From Pseudoalteromonas distincta (lineage in GTDB: Bacteria; Pseudomonadota; Gammaproteobacteria; Enterobacterales; Alteromonadaceae), in the NCBI RefSeq assembly GCF_000814675.1, contig NZ_JWIG01000016.1, positions 62,001 through 126,000 of the forward strand: a stretch of 64,000 nucleotides of DNA. Reading direction: 5' to 3'. This document shows positions 8,987-17,871 of this stretch, in pieces. Under the pieces are notes generated by a model. It was not told where the DNA came from. It was given only the letters and a program-made list of their open reading frames with translations, and ran no database searches. The position numbers and the translations under genes are program-made. Each line of letters opens with the position of its first letter. Position 1 is the first letter of the stretch.

Positions 8987-10216
8987 TTAATCTAATTTTT
9001 TATTTTTTTCAGCTATCCATTGCGACATGTATTGAGTGCTGCGCATTGTATGATGTTTGAGCATTTGGCCTGTGAAGTTTTTTTCGCGATGAGCCTCTAA
9101 ATCGCTACTTATTGAATCGATTTTTTTAATTAACACCGTGCTCAATTGTGCTTTATCGTAAAGCGTATTAAGGAGCGTGTTGCCATCTTGCTGCGCTTGT
9201 TCAAAGTCACTTTGATTGGTGTACATTTCAACAGCAGCATTGGCAAAATCGTCGGCGGTGTTGGCTATTTTACCAGGCCATGGTAAATCGTTATGCATGC
9301 CCTCTGCGCCAATATTAGTGGTAACGCTGGGTGTTTGCATAATCATGGCTTCAAGCAATTTACCTTTAATGCCTGCACCAAAACGTAGTGGTGCTAAACA
9401 TACGCGTGCGCTTTGCATTACATCAAACGCGTTATCGGCCCAGCCTTTTATTAAAAACCCTGTTTTAGGGTTATTTAGTGCCGTGGCTTTTGGTGGTGGG
9501 TAGGAGCCATAAATATGTAGTTCTGCTTTTGGGAGTTGCTTGCGAATAAGTGGCCATATTTTTTGTAGGTAAAGTACAGCATCCCAGTTTGGCGCGTGTC
9601 TAAAGTTACCTATGGTCATAAAGTGCTGGCGCTGCTCAAACGTTTTTGTACTTGTAGGTAATGAGCTTAAATCGACCATAAATGGTAAGTGGTATAATAA
9701 GCTTGGCTCTATTTTAAATACGCTGTTTAGTAGGCTCATTTCATAACTTGAAATAATTAAGCTTAGGTCGCAGCGTAAAATAGCGGCGATTTCGCGTTTT
9801 GCTATGTCTGAGTGTAAATCGCTGGTTGTAAACTCACGCTCACCTTTGTGCGCTTCGTGGCGAGCGTTACGCAGACATTGTAAATCTTCGGTATCGAGAA
9901 TTTTAATGGCATTTGGGCAATGCTTATCGACGCGCCAGCCAAATTGTTCTTCCATCATAAAACGGTCAAACATGACTATATCTGGGTTATAAGCTTTAAC
10001 GTATTCGTCAAAGCTGTCGCAGTTTAGTGCAATGCTTTGGCTGGTTATACCAAAGTCGTCAAGGTTTACCATGTGTTCGGTGCGCTGCGCGGGCGTTGCA
10101 AATTCAACGTCCCAGTTTTGCGCTCTAAATGCATTTAATAACGACATCATGTGCGTTCCCGCAGCAGACGAATTTGGCTCTGGCCATACGTAGCCAATTA
10201 CCAGCACTTTTTTCAT
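8987..10216 (-). CDS. GT4-type glycosyltransferase
   Basis: 409 residues with two Rossmann-like halves typical of GT-B enzymes. The N-terminus MKKVLVIGYVWPEPNSSAAG is followed by an acceptor domain. The C-terminal half carries FMTIGNFRHAPNWDAV, a GW segment and the donor-binding ARVCLAPLRFGAGIKGKLLE, where the Glu of KLLEAM matches the GT4 E-x7-E region. It should transfer a sugar from a nucleotide donor; the acceptor is unknown. Its ATG overlaps the stop of the LacI-type regulator by 4 bp (ATGA), so the two are translationally coupled. No other polysaccharide genes are nearby. Confidence 0.85.
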   Translation of the reverse strand: MKKVLVIGYVWPEPNSSAAGTHMMSLLNAFRAQNWDVEFATPAQRTEHMVNLDDFGITSQSIALNCDSFDEYVKAYNPDIVMFDRFMMEEQFGWRVDKHCPNAIKILDTEDLQCLRNARHEAHKGEREFTTSDLHSDIAKREIAAILRCDLSLIISSYEMSLLNSVFKIEPSLLYHLPFMVDLSSLPTSTKTFEQRQHFMTIGNFRHAPNWDAVLYLQKIWPLIRKQLPKAELHIYGSYPPPKATALNNPKTGFLIKGWADNAFDVMQSARVCLAPLRFGAGIKGKLLEAMIMQTPSVTTNIGAEGMHNDLPWPGKIANTADDFANAAVEMYTNQSDFEQAQQDGNTLLNTLYDKAQLSTVLIKKIDSISSDLEAHREKNFTGQMLKHHTMRSTQYMSQWIAEKNKKLD

Positions 10217-11208
10217 TGGCTAGAATCTCTAATTTGTAAGTTTACATTTACCAGTGTTTTTACTGGCGGGGCTGTATTTTGTAGTAGCTCTTGCAGTATT
10301 AAAAGGCACCGCTTAGCTATATCAGTTGTATTAATAGCCACGGTGGTTAAGTGATTATTTATAACCGCGCTATTAGGAATGTGGTGGCAACTCACTACTT
10401 TAATACAGTGATGTGTTAATGAGTTAATGGCGGCAATAACACCTTGAGCAATAATATCGTTTGCACACACCACTGCGTTTAATGTGGGGCTGTGTTTATA
10501 TGCTTCTATAAATGCATTTTTAGCGTTAAGGGCTGTATTTACTGCGCAGTCAATGGGTGCTAATGCTGTAATGCTGTGCTGCGCGCATGCGGTATTAAAG
10601 CCACTTTGCAGTGCTTGTGAATCACTTAAAGTAAGTTCACTGCCTATAAATACTATGTTTGTCACGCCTTGTGCGAGTAAATGCATACTGGCTACGTGGC
10701 TGGCTTTTTTATAGTCGGGTAATACACACGGAGCTGCGCTAAAGGGCACTTCGCTCATTAAGGTAATTACTTTGTGTTGCGCGCTGAGCGTATCAAGCCA
10801 TTTGGGGCAAGTATTAGCAACGGGGCAAATAATAAATGCAGCCGCGTTGTATTCTTTTAAGTTTTTAACTGCGTTTGCTTGTAGCTCAAGACTATTATTA
10901 CTGCTTACAATCATGGCTTGTAAGCCATTGTCGTTTAACAAAAGTTGTAAGCTGGTAGCAAGGTGTGCCATAGCTGGGTTAGTTAAATCATTTATTACTA
11001 TGGCCACTAAGTTAGAGCGTTTTGAGCGCATAGCAGCGGCATCACGATTATAAACGTACCCTAGCTCATCTATCGCTTTGAGTATTTTTTGTTTACTTTT
11101 ATTGCCCACTTTATCGCTTTGGGTAAGTACCAACGATACGGTTGATTTTGATACACCAGCACGCTCTGCAACATCAAAAATGGTGACTGATTTGGCTTTG
11201 TTATGCAT
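10213..11208 (-). CDS. LacI-family transcriptional regulator
   Basis: 331 residues. The N-terminal DNA-binding helix-turn-helix and hinge helix are clear (TIFDVAERAGVSKSTVSLVL, then ILKAIDELGYVYNRDAAAMR). A periplasmic-binding-protein-like sensor domain follows (about residues 60-331; VAIVINDLTNPAMAHLATSL). It presumably responds to a sugar-like ligand. It is the first gene of a two-gene operon with the glycosyltransferase and is divergent from the S9 peptidase gene, so either unit may be its target. The ligand is not deducible. Confidence 0.9.
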   Translation of the reverse strand: MHNKAKSVTIFDVAERAGVSKSTVSLVLTQSDKVGNKSKQKILKAIDELGYVYNRDAAAMRSKRSNLVAIVINDLTNPAMAHLATSLQLLLNDNGLQAMIVSSNNSLELQANAVKNLKEYNAAAFIICPVANTCPKWLDTLSAQHKVITLMSEVPFSAAPCVLPDYKKASHVASMHLLAQGVTNIVFIGSELTLSDSQALQSGFNTACAQHSITALAPIDCAVNTALNAKNAFIEAYKHSPTLNAVVCANDIIAQGVIAAINSLTHHCIKVVSCHHIPNSAVINNHLTTVAINTTDIAKRCLLILQELLQNTAPPVKTLVNVNLQIRDSSQ

Positions 11209-11374
11209 TGTATTTTAAGTACCGCAGTGGTGAATAAATAGCGCTGTAGTTTAGCTTAATCAGCACTATTAAGTCATCTTTTAGAGGTGTTTAACTTACC
11301 TTAATACTTTATGAACAAAGCAAAACGTGTTTATATACGTCTATAAGAGTAAAAAATAACAAAAGGATAAAAAC

Positions 11375-13837
11375 ATGAGCGCTTTTAGGCTGTTAGTTGC
11401 CTTTATTTGTTGTGCGGCATTGGTGCCAACAAGTTACGCCGAGCAGGGCTATCAAACCCCATCACCCGAACTTGCAGCATTGGTTGACGCTAAGTTAGCA
11501 CCCACTAGTTACTTATCGAGCGATGGCCAGTGGCTAGCGCTTTTTGAACGCAAACGTGTAGTAACCCTTGATGAACTTGCAAAAGAAGAGCTTAAGCTTG
11601 CTGGTATTAAGCTAAACCCCGCTAATTTTTCGCGCTCTCGTGTGAGTGCCAAATTTAGTGCCGTGGAGCTAAAGCATGTTCAAAGCGGGTCGGTTATTAG
11701 CATTAACAACTTACCTAGTGGCATTATCCGCTCACCTAAATGGTCATCTAATAGTAAATATTTAGCCTTTGTTGTTGAGCAACCAACCCAAGCCAACTTA
11801 TGGCTTTACAGCGTTGAAACCAAACAAGCAAAAGAGTTAACTAGTGCTGCGTTAAATTCGGTACTAACTGCATCGCCATATAAATGGCTGCCAGATAGCA
11901 GCGCCATTGTTGCAAATCTTGCCGTTAATTTTGGTAAACCAAGGCTTGAAAATAACAGCCAAAATGTAGTGCCTGTTATTCAACAAAGTACTGGCGAAAA
12001 AGCACCAGCACGTACTTACCAAAATTTATTAACCAGCCCGTTTGATGAATCACAATTTAAGTTTTACGGCCAAGGGCAATTGGCTTACATAACGCTTGAT
12101 GGCAATACTCAAGCAATAGGTAGCCCTTCTTTATTTAAATCGTTTTCGGTATCACCTGATTCTACCAATATTTTAGTTGCCGGTATTAATGAGCCGTTTT
12201 CGTACCAAGTGCCTTACAGCCGCTTTGCAAGCACGTGGCAAATATGGGGCATGCGCGGCTATGCATTAGCAGAGCTGGCAAAACAGCCACTTGCCGATAA
12301 TATTCCACAAGGCTACGACAGTGTACGCACTGGCCGCCGTGATTTTGAATGGCGAGCCGATCAAGGTGCTGAAGTTATTTGGGCCGAGGCGCAAGATGGC
12401 GGCGACATGAAAACCGACGTTGAGCATCATGATTATGTTTACAGCTTACGTGCACCATTTAAACGCGAGCCTAAATTATTTGCCAAAGTAGAGCGCCGTT
12501 ATGCGGGAATGGAGTGGGGCAACGAAAACGTAGCCATGCTGACAGACTGGCGCTTTAGCGATCGCCAAGTACGTACTTACATAGTGCAACCACGAAATGC
12601 CGACAGAAACCGCGTGCTATTTTCAGAGCGTAGTTACAACGATGCGTATAAAGACCCAGGGAATGCAATTTACGAGCGCAACGATTTAGGCGCAAACGTA
12701 ATTAAAATTGTAGGCGGGCGTTATATTTACCTGCGCGGTAATGGTGCTTCAGAGCAAGGTAATGTGCCGTTTTTAGATAGGTACGATGTTAAAACAAATA
12801 GCAGCAAGCGTTTATGGCAATCAGAAGCGCCATACTATGAGCGTGTTCGTGCACTACTTGATGACGAAGGTGAGCGCTTTATTACTATTCGCGAATCTAA
12901 AACTGAGCAACCTAACTTTTTTATACGTGATTTAGATAACGACACGTTAACGCAATTAACGACATTTGAGCACCCGTACCCTGCATTTAAAGGCGTAACT
13001 AAAGAGCAATTACGTTATAAACGCGACGACGGTGTTGAGCTTTCGGGCACGCTTTATTTACCACCAGGGTACGATAAAACACAAGGCCCGTTACCGGTAC
13101 TTATGTGGGCTTACCCACTTGAATACAAAGATAAAGCCGTAGCATCGCAAGTTCGCGAATCGCCTTATGCGTTTACCTACATTGGTTATTGGGGCCCAAT
13201 GCCTTACCTTGCTAAAGGGATTGCTGTGTTTGACGACCCTAAAATGCCAATAGTGGGTATTGATGGCAGCGAGCCAAACGATAACTTTAGAAAGCAGTTA
13301 GTATCAAGTGCGCAAGCAGCTGTTGATGTATTAGTTAAAAAAGGCATTGCCGATAAAAACAAAATTGCCATAGCAGGGCACTCGTATGGTGCATTTATGG
13401 TTGCTAACTTATTGGCGCATAGCGATTTATTTAAAACAGGTATTGCCCGCAGTGGTGCGTATAACCGCACATTAACGCCGTTTGGTTTTCAAGGAGAAGA
13501 GCGTGATTTTTGGCAAGCACAAAGTGTGTACGCTAATATGTCGCCGTTTTTTCACGCTGAAAAAATTAACGAGCCAATGCTAATGATCCACGGTCAAGAA
13601 GATCCTAATTCTGGCACTTTCCCAATGCAAAGTGAGCGCATGTACGCAGCGCTAAAAGGTTTAGGTAAAGATGCTCGCTTAGTAATGCTCCCTTATGAAG
13701 CACATGGTTACCGTGCGCGTAAAAGCTTATTACATGTATTGTGGGAACAAGAACAGTGGTTAGATAAGTATTTGCTAAATGATACAGCAGAGCCAGTAGA
13801 GGTAATTACTGAACCCGTGGTAAGTGCTGAGCAATAG
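11375..13837 (+). CDS. S9 (prolyl oligopeptidase) family peptidase, exported
   Basis: 820 residues with a Sec signal ending near SYA-EQG, so periplasmic or secreted. The middle is a beta-propeller; the C-terminal alpha/beta hydrolase has the nucleophile in AGHSYGAFMVAN (Ser670), the acid in HGQEDPNSG (Asp743) and the base in YEAHGYRARKS (His777). The layout matches the large dipeptidyl/acyl-aminoacyl peptidase-like S9 proteins common in Alteromonadales. Ribosome site AAAGGA precedes the ATG. The 3' end is repeated immediately downstream, and the HGQEDPNSG segment is where the duplicate diverges. Confidence 0.9.
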   Translation: MSAFRLLVAFICCAALVPTSYAEQGYQTPSPELAALVDAKLAPTSYLSSDGQWLALFERKRVVTLDELAKEELKLAGIKLNPANFSRSRVSAKFSAVELKHVQSGSVISINNLPSGIIRSPKWSSNSKYLAFVVEQPTQANLWLYSVETKQAKELTSAALNSVLTASPYKWLPDSSAIVANLAVNFGKPRLENNSQNVVPVIQQSTGEKAPARTYQNLLTSPFDESQFKFYGQGQLAYITLDGNTQAIGSPSLFKSFSVSPDSTNILVAGINEPFSYQVPYSRFASTWQIWGMRGYALAELAKQPLADNIPQGYDSVRTGRRDFEWRADQGAEVIWAEAQDGGDMKTDVEHHDYVYSLRAPFKREPKLFAKVERRYAGMEWGNENVAMLTDWRFSDRQVRTYIVQPRNADRNRVLFSERSYNDAYKDPGNAIYERNDLGANVIKIVGGRYIYLRGNGASEQGNVPFLDRYDVKTNSSKRLWQSEAPYYERVRALLDDEGERFITIRESKTEQPNFFIRDLDNDTLTQLTTFEHPYPAFKGVTKEQLRYKRDDGVELSGTLYLPPGYDKTQGPLPVLMWAYPLEYKDKAVASQVRESPYAFTYIGYWGPMPYLAKGIAVFDDPKMPIVGIDGSEPNDNFRKQLVSSAQAAVDVLVKKGIADKNKIAIAGHSYGAFMVANLLAHSDLFKTGIARSGAYNRTLTPFGFQGEERDFWQAQSVYANMSPFFHAEKINEPMLMIHGQEDPNSGTFPMQSERMYAALKGLGKDARLVMLPYEAHGYRARKSLLHVLWEQEQWLDKYLLNDTAEPVEVITEPVVSAEQ

Positions 13838-14113
13838 ATGCTTTTTACATATGCGGTGGGGTGCAAGAAGACCCACCCTCAATCTCACGGAACCTTCCCA
13901 ATGCAAAGTGAGCGCATGTACGCAGCCCTAAAAGGTTTAGGTAAAGATGCTCGCTTAGTAATGCTCCCTTACGAAGCACATGGTTACCGTGCGCGTAAAA
14001 GCTTATTACATGTATTGTGGGAACAAGAGCAGTGGTTAGATAAGTATTTGCTAAATGATACAGCAGAGCCAGTAGAGGTTATTACTGAACCCGTGGTAAG
14101 TGCTGGGCAATAG
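13613..14113 (+). repeat. tandem partial duplication, period 276 bp
   Basis: Copy 1 is 13613-13837 and copy 2 is 13889-14113. The offset of 276 bp is an exact multiple of three. Identity is about 98 percent by eye. The near identity implies a recent event, either a tandem duplication or recombination with a paralogous peptidase gene elsewhere. Confidence 0.85.
13838..14113 (+). pseudogene. duplicated 3' fragment of the S9 peptidase gene
   Basis: An open frame starting at the ATG directly after the TAG of the peptidase gene. From about 13889 to 14113 it repeats the last ~225 bp of that gene with only about five substitutions, including the stop codon. The first ~50 bp (13838-13888) are diverged, with AVGCKKTHPQSH in place of the original acid-loop segment. 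The fragment holds the His region but no Ser nucleophile, so it cannot be active alone. Confidence 0.85.
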
Positions 14114-14136
14114 TAATAAACATGAGTAAGCAACAG

Positions 14137-14160
14137 CGCGGCTACTTATAGCCGCGTTTT
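14137..14160 (+). terminator. intrinsic terminator after the S9 peptidase
   Basis: Stem CGCGGCTA / TAGCCGCG with a 4-base loop, followed by TTTTTGCTTTT. It is the classical form and lies 23 bp after the duplicated stop codon. Confidence 0.85.
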
Positions 14161-14184
14161 TGCTTTTAATATGAGAGTAAATTA

Positions 14185-14802
14185 ATGATTGATGTAGCAG
14201 CACTTGCGGTTTTTATTCCTACGTTCTTTTTTGTGTCTATCACCCCAGGTATGTGTATGACCCTTGCCATGACACTCGGAATGAGCATTGGCGTGCGCCG
14301 CACATTATGGATGATGATAGGTGAGCTGTTAGGCGTAGCAACCGTTGCCATAGCTGCGGTATTAGGCGTTGCAAGCGTAATGTTAAATTACCCTGATGCG
14401 TTCGCTATTTTAAAGTGGGTAGGCGGTGCGTACCTAATTTATATTGGCGTTAACATGTGGCGAGCCAAAGGAAAAATGTCGGTCGATACCTCAAAACCAA
14501 GTGACGTAAGTAGGAAGTCGTTATTTACGCAAGGTTTTGTAACCGCAATAGCAAATCCTAAAGGGTGGGCGTTTATGATTTCATTACTGCCACCCTTTAT
14601 AAGTGTTGAGCATGCTGTAGCCCCTCAGCTTTTAGTATTGCTTGGCGTTATAATGATCACCGAGTTTTTAAGTATGTTAGCTTACGCAACAGGCGGTAAA
14701 AGCTTACGTTTATTTTTAAGCCGTGGTGATAATATAAAATGGATGAACCGTATTGCTGGTAGCTTAATGGTTGCTGTAGGTGTGTGGTTAGCGTTGGACT
14801 AA
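14185..14802 (+). CDS. LysE/RhtB-family amino-acid exporter
   Basis: 205 residues with about six membrane helices and the family pattern near the N-terminus, FVSITPGMCMTLAMTLGMSIG. The segment GFVTAIANPKGWAFMISLLP before the fourth helix is also characteristic (NPK motif). The family exports amino acids such as lysine, threonine, homoserine or leucine; the substrate here is unknown. It has its own start after the strong terminator, so it is probably a single-gene unit. Confidence 0.88.
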   Translation: MIDVAALAVFIPTFFFVSITPGMCMTLAMTLGMSIGVRRTLWMMIGELLGVATVAIAAVLGVASVMLNYPDAFAILKWVGGAYLIYIGVNMWRAKGKMSVDTSKPSDVSRKSLFTQGFVTAIANPKGWAFMISLLPPFISVEHAVAPQLLVLLGVIMITEFLSMLAYATGGKSLRLFLSRGDNIKWMNRIAGSLMVAVGVWLALD

Positions 14803-15107
14803 TTATTCAAAATTAACGATAAACGTGATTGAACAATATCTATACAGCTTGCAAGGGTTTTTTATATAAAACTAAATAAATAGAGCTATCACACAAAAAT
14901 GAGACAAAAGTATTAACTTAAGCTGCACACCTTGTCGTGGTTACATTTGTTTATTTTTTTGTTGATAGTAATATAAATTTATTAATTTTCTGTGTTGCAT
15001 TTTTTTACAAATTCGGTAATTCTATTCTCATATTCAAGGAAGAATGAATCAAGTCAACAGCTTAGCTTTGTGCTTTCTTGCCTTTTTAATGTATAGGGAA
15101 TTACCTC
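14803..15107 (+). promoter_or_regulatory. leader region of the envelope operon
   Basis: 305 bp, very AT-rich, with no gene recognised. It should hold the promoter of the eight-gene operon beginning at 15108. A short frame opens at ATG 15044 behind AAGGAAGA and overlaps the first gene out of frame; it is not supported as a gene. Confidence 0.35.
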
Positions 15108-15830
15108 ATGAAAAAAGCTATTCTATCCGCACTTATTTTTGTACCTCTTTTTGCTGGTTGTGTTTCAACAACCGATACTAGTACTTCTGCTAATTTAGAC
15201 CGCAATACTGCAGTTGCAGAGTTAACTACTCGAATGGATACACTCGGTTATTTTCACCCGGTGGCTGTACAGGTAGGTATTGACGAATTTTTAAATATGT
15301 CAGCTATTATCCTTGAGCGTCAACGAAAAGTTATGGGTGAATACCGCACTCAAACTGATAACTACCGTGATGTACAAGCCTTTTTATATGCCCATCAAAA
15401 GTCGACACCAGAGCAGCTTCAAGCTGCAATCGAAGAGTTTGACGCAGGAGCAAAGAATAAAGATGAAGAAATTGGTCATAAAATAGCAGCTTATAACTTA
15501 GCGAACGAAGGTATTTATCAGCAAAATGTTGAACTTGCGACTGATTTAACGGTAGAGATTGCTAAATCTGCTTATATTTTAAGCCAACACAGCACTGTCA
15601 TAGCGAAAGTAACAGCTTTAAAAATGGGTGGAAATCTTGTCAGTTCATGGCTTTCAAGCGATGAAGAGAATGCTGAGCAAGAAGAAGATCCTAAAGATAT
15701 AGGCACCGCTCTTATTAAAGCAAAAGATCAACTTGCGTTAGCGCTTGAAGCAAACGAAATTATAGAACTTGAGCAAGCAACAATTACTGCAATAAATGAG
15801 TTACAACTTGAGCAAGAAGCGAAAGGCTAA
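15108..15830 (+). CDS. envelope operon gene 1: lipoprotein
   Basis: 240 residues with a signal ending in the lipobox FAGC (Cys18), so a lipid-anchored envelope protein. The mature part is mostly predicted helix with a long acidic, Glu-rich C-terminal segment (SSDEENAEQEEDPKD) and coiled-coil character. No known domain recognised. Its stop overlaps the next ATG by one base (TAATG), which couples translation. It is the first gene of the eight-gene set to 23060 in which every product has an export signal. Confidence 0.75.
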   Translation: MKKAILSALIFVPLFAGCVSTTDTSTSANLDRNTAVAELTTRMDTLGYFHPVAVQVGIDEFLNMSAIILERQRKVMGEYRTQTDNYRDVQAFLYAHQKSTPEQLQAAIEEFDAGAKNKDEEIGHKIAAYNLANEGIYQQNVELATDLTVEIAKSAYILSQHSTVIAKVTALKMGGNLVSSWLSSDEENAEQEEDPKDIGTALIKAKDQLALALEANEIIELEQATITAINELQLEQEAKG

Positions 15831-16732
15831 TGAAAACAAGCATTTTTGCTTTTTTTATAGCATGTGCTTTTAGCTGCTCAGCTCAAAACTGGCCAGATTG
15901 GGTAACTCAACCGCAAAAAAGTGATGAATATATTACTGCGGTTGGGGTTGGTGAGAGTCGCTTAGCTGCAAAGCAAGCGGCTATAGCCGATATTACTACT
16001 CAACTAAGCGTTGATGTAAGTACGCAGCAATTACAAAAGCTCATAAAGCAGGACAACCAAGCAAGCAATTATTTTGAACAAGCAACAACCTTAACTAGTT
16101 TACCGTTTACATTAACTGGACTAGAGGAGCTAAATACGCTTGAGCAAAATAACTTATTTGCTTTAAAAATGGGAGTTAAAAAATCGACTTTAGTAAAAAA
16201 CCTAAAATCTGATTTATTAAAACTTTCTCGTATCTCTGCGCCAAAAAATGACAACGAACAGCGTTTCATTTGGGCACTTAAAAATAGTGGAGGTCTTGAT
16301 GTTGCGGCAAAAAAGCTAGCAGTATTAGAGCTCCTTTCTGGGCCTAAGCTATTAATTCAATCGACTTTAAATAATTTATTGAATGAGCAAGCAAAAGCAT
16401 TAAATGCTGTTTCTTGTGATGTGATCGGTGCTAATAATATTAGCGAAATTAAATCAGCACTAAATAATGCACTCCCACATAGCGGCGATACACGTTTATG
16501 GATGCGTCCCCAAATACGTTGGCAGTACGCCAAATCTAATAATAATTATTCAGCCAAAGTTATTTTAACTCTAGCGCTTACGCGTAGTTCAAGTCCTTTC
16601 AAAGTATTACTACAACAGGATCTTTTTGCGCAAGAAAGTGCTACGACACAAGAAAATGCAAAACAAAAAGCGATTAACAATTTAGTACAACAACTTAAAG
16701 CGCCTGCTAGTCAGTGGCTGTTCGATATTTAG
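15830..16732 (+). CDS. envelope operon gene 2: exported LPP20-like protein
   Basis: 300 residues with a Sec signal ending near CSAQ-NWP. The start of the mature protein, WPDWVTQPQKSDEYITAVG, followed by a helix with AAKQAAIADI, matches the LPP20/FlgP-type fold: a PxWV opening, then a G-x-G turn and a helix with repeated alanines. The C-terminal half (with WMRPQIRWQYAKSNNNYSAK) is not assigned. It pairs with gene 8, which also has this fold. Function unknown; the family includes surface lipoproteins and flagellar ring proteins. Confidence 0.7.
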   Translation: MKTSIFAFFIACAFSCSAQNWPDWVTQPQKSDEYITAVGVGESRLAAKQAAIADITTQLSVDVSTQQLQKLIKQDNQASNYFEQATTLTSLPFTLTGLEELNTLEQNNLFALKMGVKKSTLVKNLKSDLLKLSRISAPKNDNEQRFIWALKNSGGLDVAAKKLAVLELLSGPKLLIQSTLNNLLNEQAKALNAVSCDVIGANNISEIKSALNNALPHSGDTRLWMRPQIRWQYAKSNNNYSAKVILTLALTRSSSPFKVLLQQDLFAQESATTQENAKQKAINNLVQQLKAPASQWLFDI

Positions 16733-16740
16733 GAATGGTA

Positions 16741-17871
16741 ATGAAATTAATAAAAAACTTAACTCTATCAGCATTTACACTCGCCTTATTAGCAGGGTGT
16801 AACTCTTCACCTAAACAAGGAAGTGCTACACAATCAGGGTTGGTTAGTAACAACGCCTCAAATACCGTAATAGCCAAAAGTGCTTATATATTTAATGACG
16901 CGGATATAGCTATGCCTGCATATTTTGACACCCAAGGTCTAGAGCGTTGCACGTTTGATGCAAATACAGAAACAGATAGTTGTCCGCTTAAAAAACCAAT
17001 CGTACGCATGTACTTTGATTTAGCTGGTGTAAATGGCAGTGGTATTGGTGTTGATGCTATGCGCGAGTTTGACAACCAAAACTTATTGCTAATGCTCGAA
17101 AATCAATTTGCAGGAATTAATCGCTTCAGGATAGTAACGCGTGATGATGATGCTATTTCAAAGGAACAACAATTAATTTTACAACAACAAGGAGTGGTTG
17201 CCGCTGCCAAGCGTGCAGAAGTTAAAGCGTTAATCCCCGATTTTGTAGTAAAAATAGACTCACTCAGAACATTAAAAACCGAAGGTTCAATTACCGATTG
17301 GGCCGACTATACATTAGAGTTGACAACAGGCGTTATAAATCCGCAAACACGTGAAAAACTATCGCACCCTAATTTAGGCAAAATTCGTGTTAAATCTGAA
17401 GATGTACGTGATCGCTCGGAGTTAAAATTTACGACTGTAAGCGGGCGCTACGTCGCAGGTTTTCACTTTGATCAAAGTGCTCATGTAAATGCAGTACTCA
17501 GTGATATGGGATCGCGTGGTATTGATATCTTGCTTACCCGTATGTTGAGTGAAATGCCTGCCACAGCGCAAGTTTTAGGTATTAAAGGGAACAAAATTAG
17601 TTTAGATAGAGGTCAAAATGCAGGCGTACTTCCTAACGAAACAATGATAGTTTTTAGCTATGAAGCAGGATTTGTTGAACCGATTGGCGTTGCGAATGTT
17701 AACCCTTCGCGTAGTAGTGCAAATGGTGAAATTATTCGTTGGAAAGACTCCGATGCAGCAGATGATGTTAAAAACAAAGCTGAAAATGGTATTTATCGAC
17801 CGTCAAATGGTACAAAAATATTTGCTGTATCGGTCGGTACTCCCGCTGACTTTTTGGAGAGCCGTACATGA
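16741..17871 (+). CDS. envelope operon gene 3: lipoprotein with FlgT-C-like end
   Basis: 376 residues from the ATG at 16741 (an ATG at 16735 is also possible). Lipobox LLAGC near residue 18. The middle resembles CsgG/FlgT-like modules: a predicted beta sheet with NRFRIVTRDDD, then a segment ending in VSGRYVAGFHFD. Near the C-terminus, GNKISLDRGQNAGVLPNETM matches the small beta domain at the end of FlgT (signature G-x-x-AGV). This is inferred from motif resemblance, not a search. The stop overlaps the next start by 4 bp (ATGA). Confidence 0.7.
   Translation: MKLIKNLTLSAFTLALLAGCNSSPKQGSATQSGLVSNNASNTVIAKSAYIFNDADIAMPAYFDTQGLERCTFDANTETDSCPLKKPIVRMYFDLAGVNGSGIGVDAMREFDNQNLLLMLENQFAGINRFRIVTRDDDAISKEQQLILQQQGVVAAAKRAEVKALIPDFVVKIDSLRTLKTEGSITDWADYTLELTTGVINPQTREKLSHPNLGKIRVKSEDVRDRSELKFTTVSGRYVAGFHFDQSAHVNAVLSDMGSRGIDILLTRMLSEMPATAQVLGIKGNKISLDRGQNAGVLPNETMIVFSYEAGFVEPIGVANVNPSRSSANGEIIRWKDSDAADDVKNKAENGIYRPSNGTKIFAVSVGTPADFLESRT

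Noticed and set aside
11325..11345. ACGT...ACGT near-palindrome as LacI operator before the S9 peptidase
   Set aside because: Short and imperfect arms, and no second copy before the regulator's own gene.
15044..15180. Short frame with ribosome site in the leader of the envelope operon
   Set aside because: It overlaps the first lipoprotein out of frame and shows no signal or conserved pattern; likely chance.
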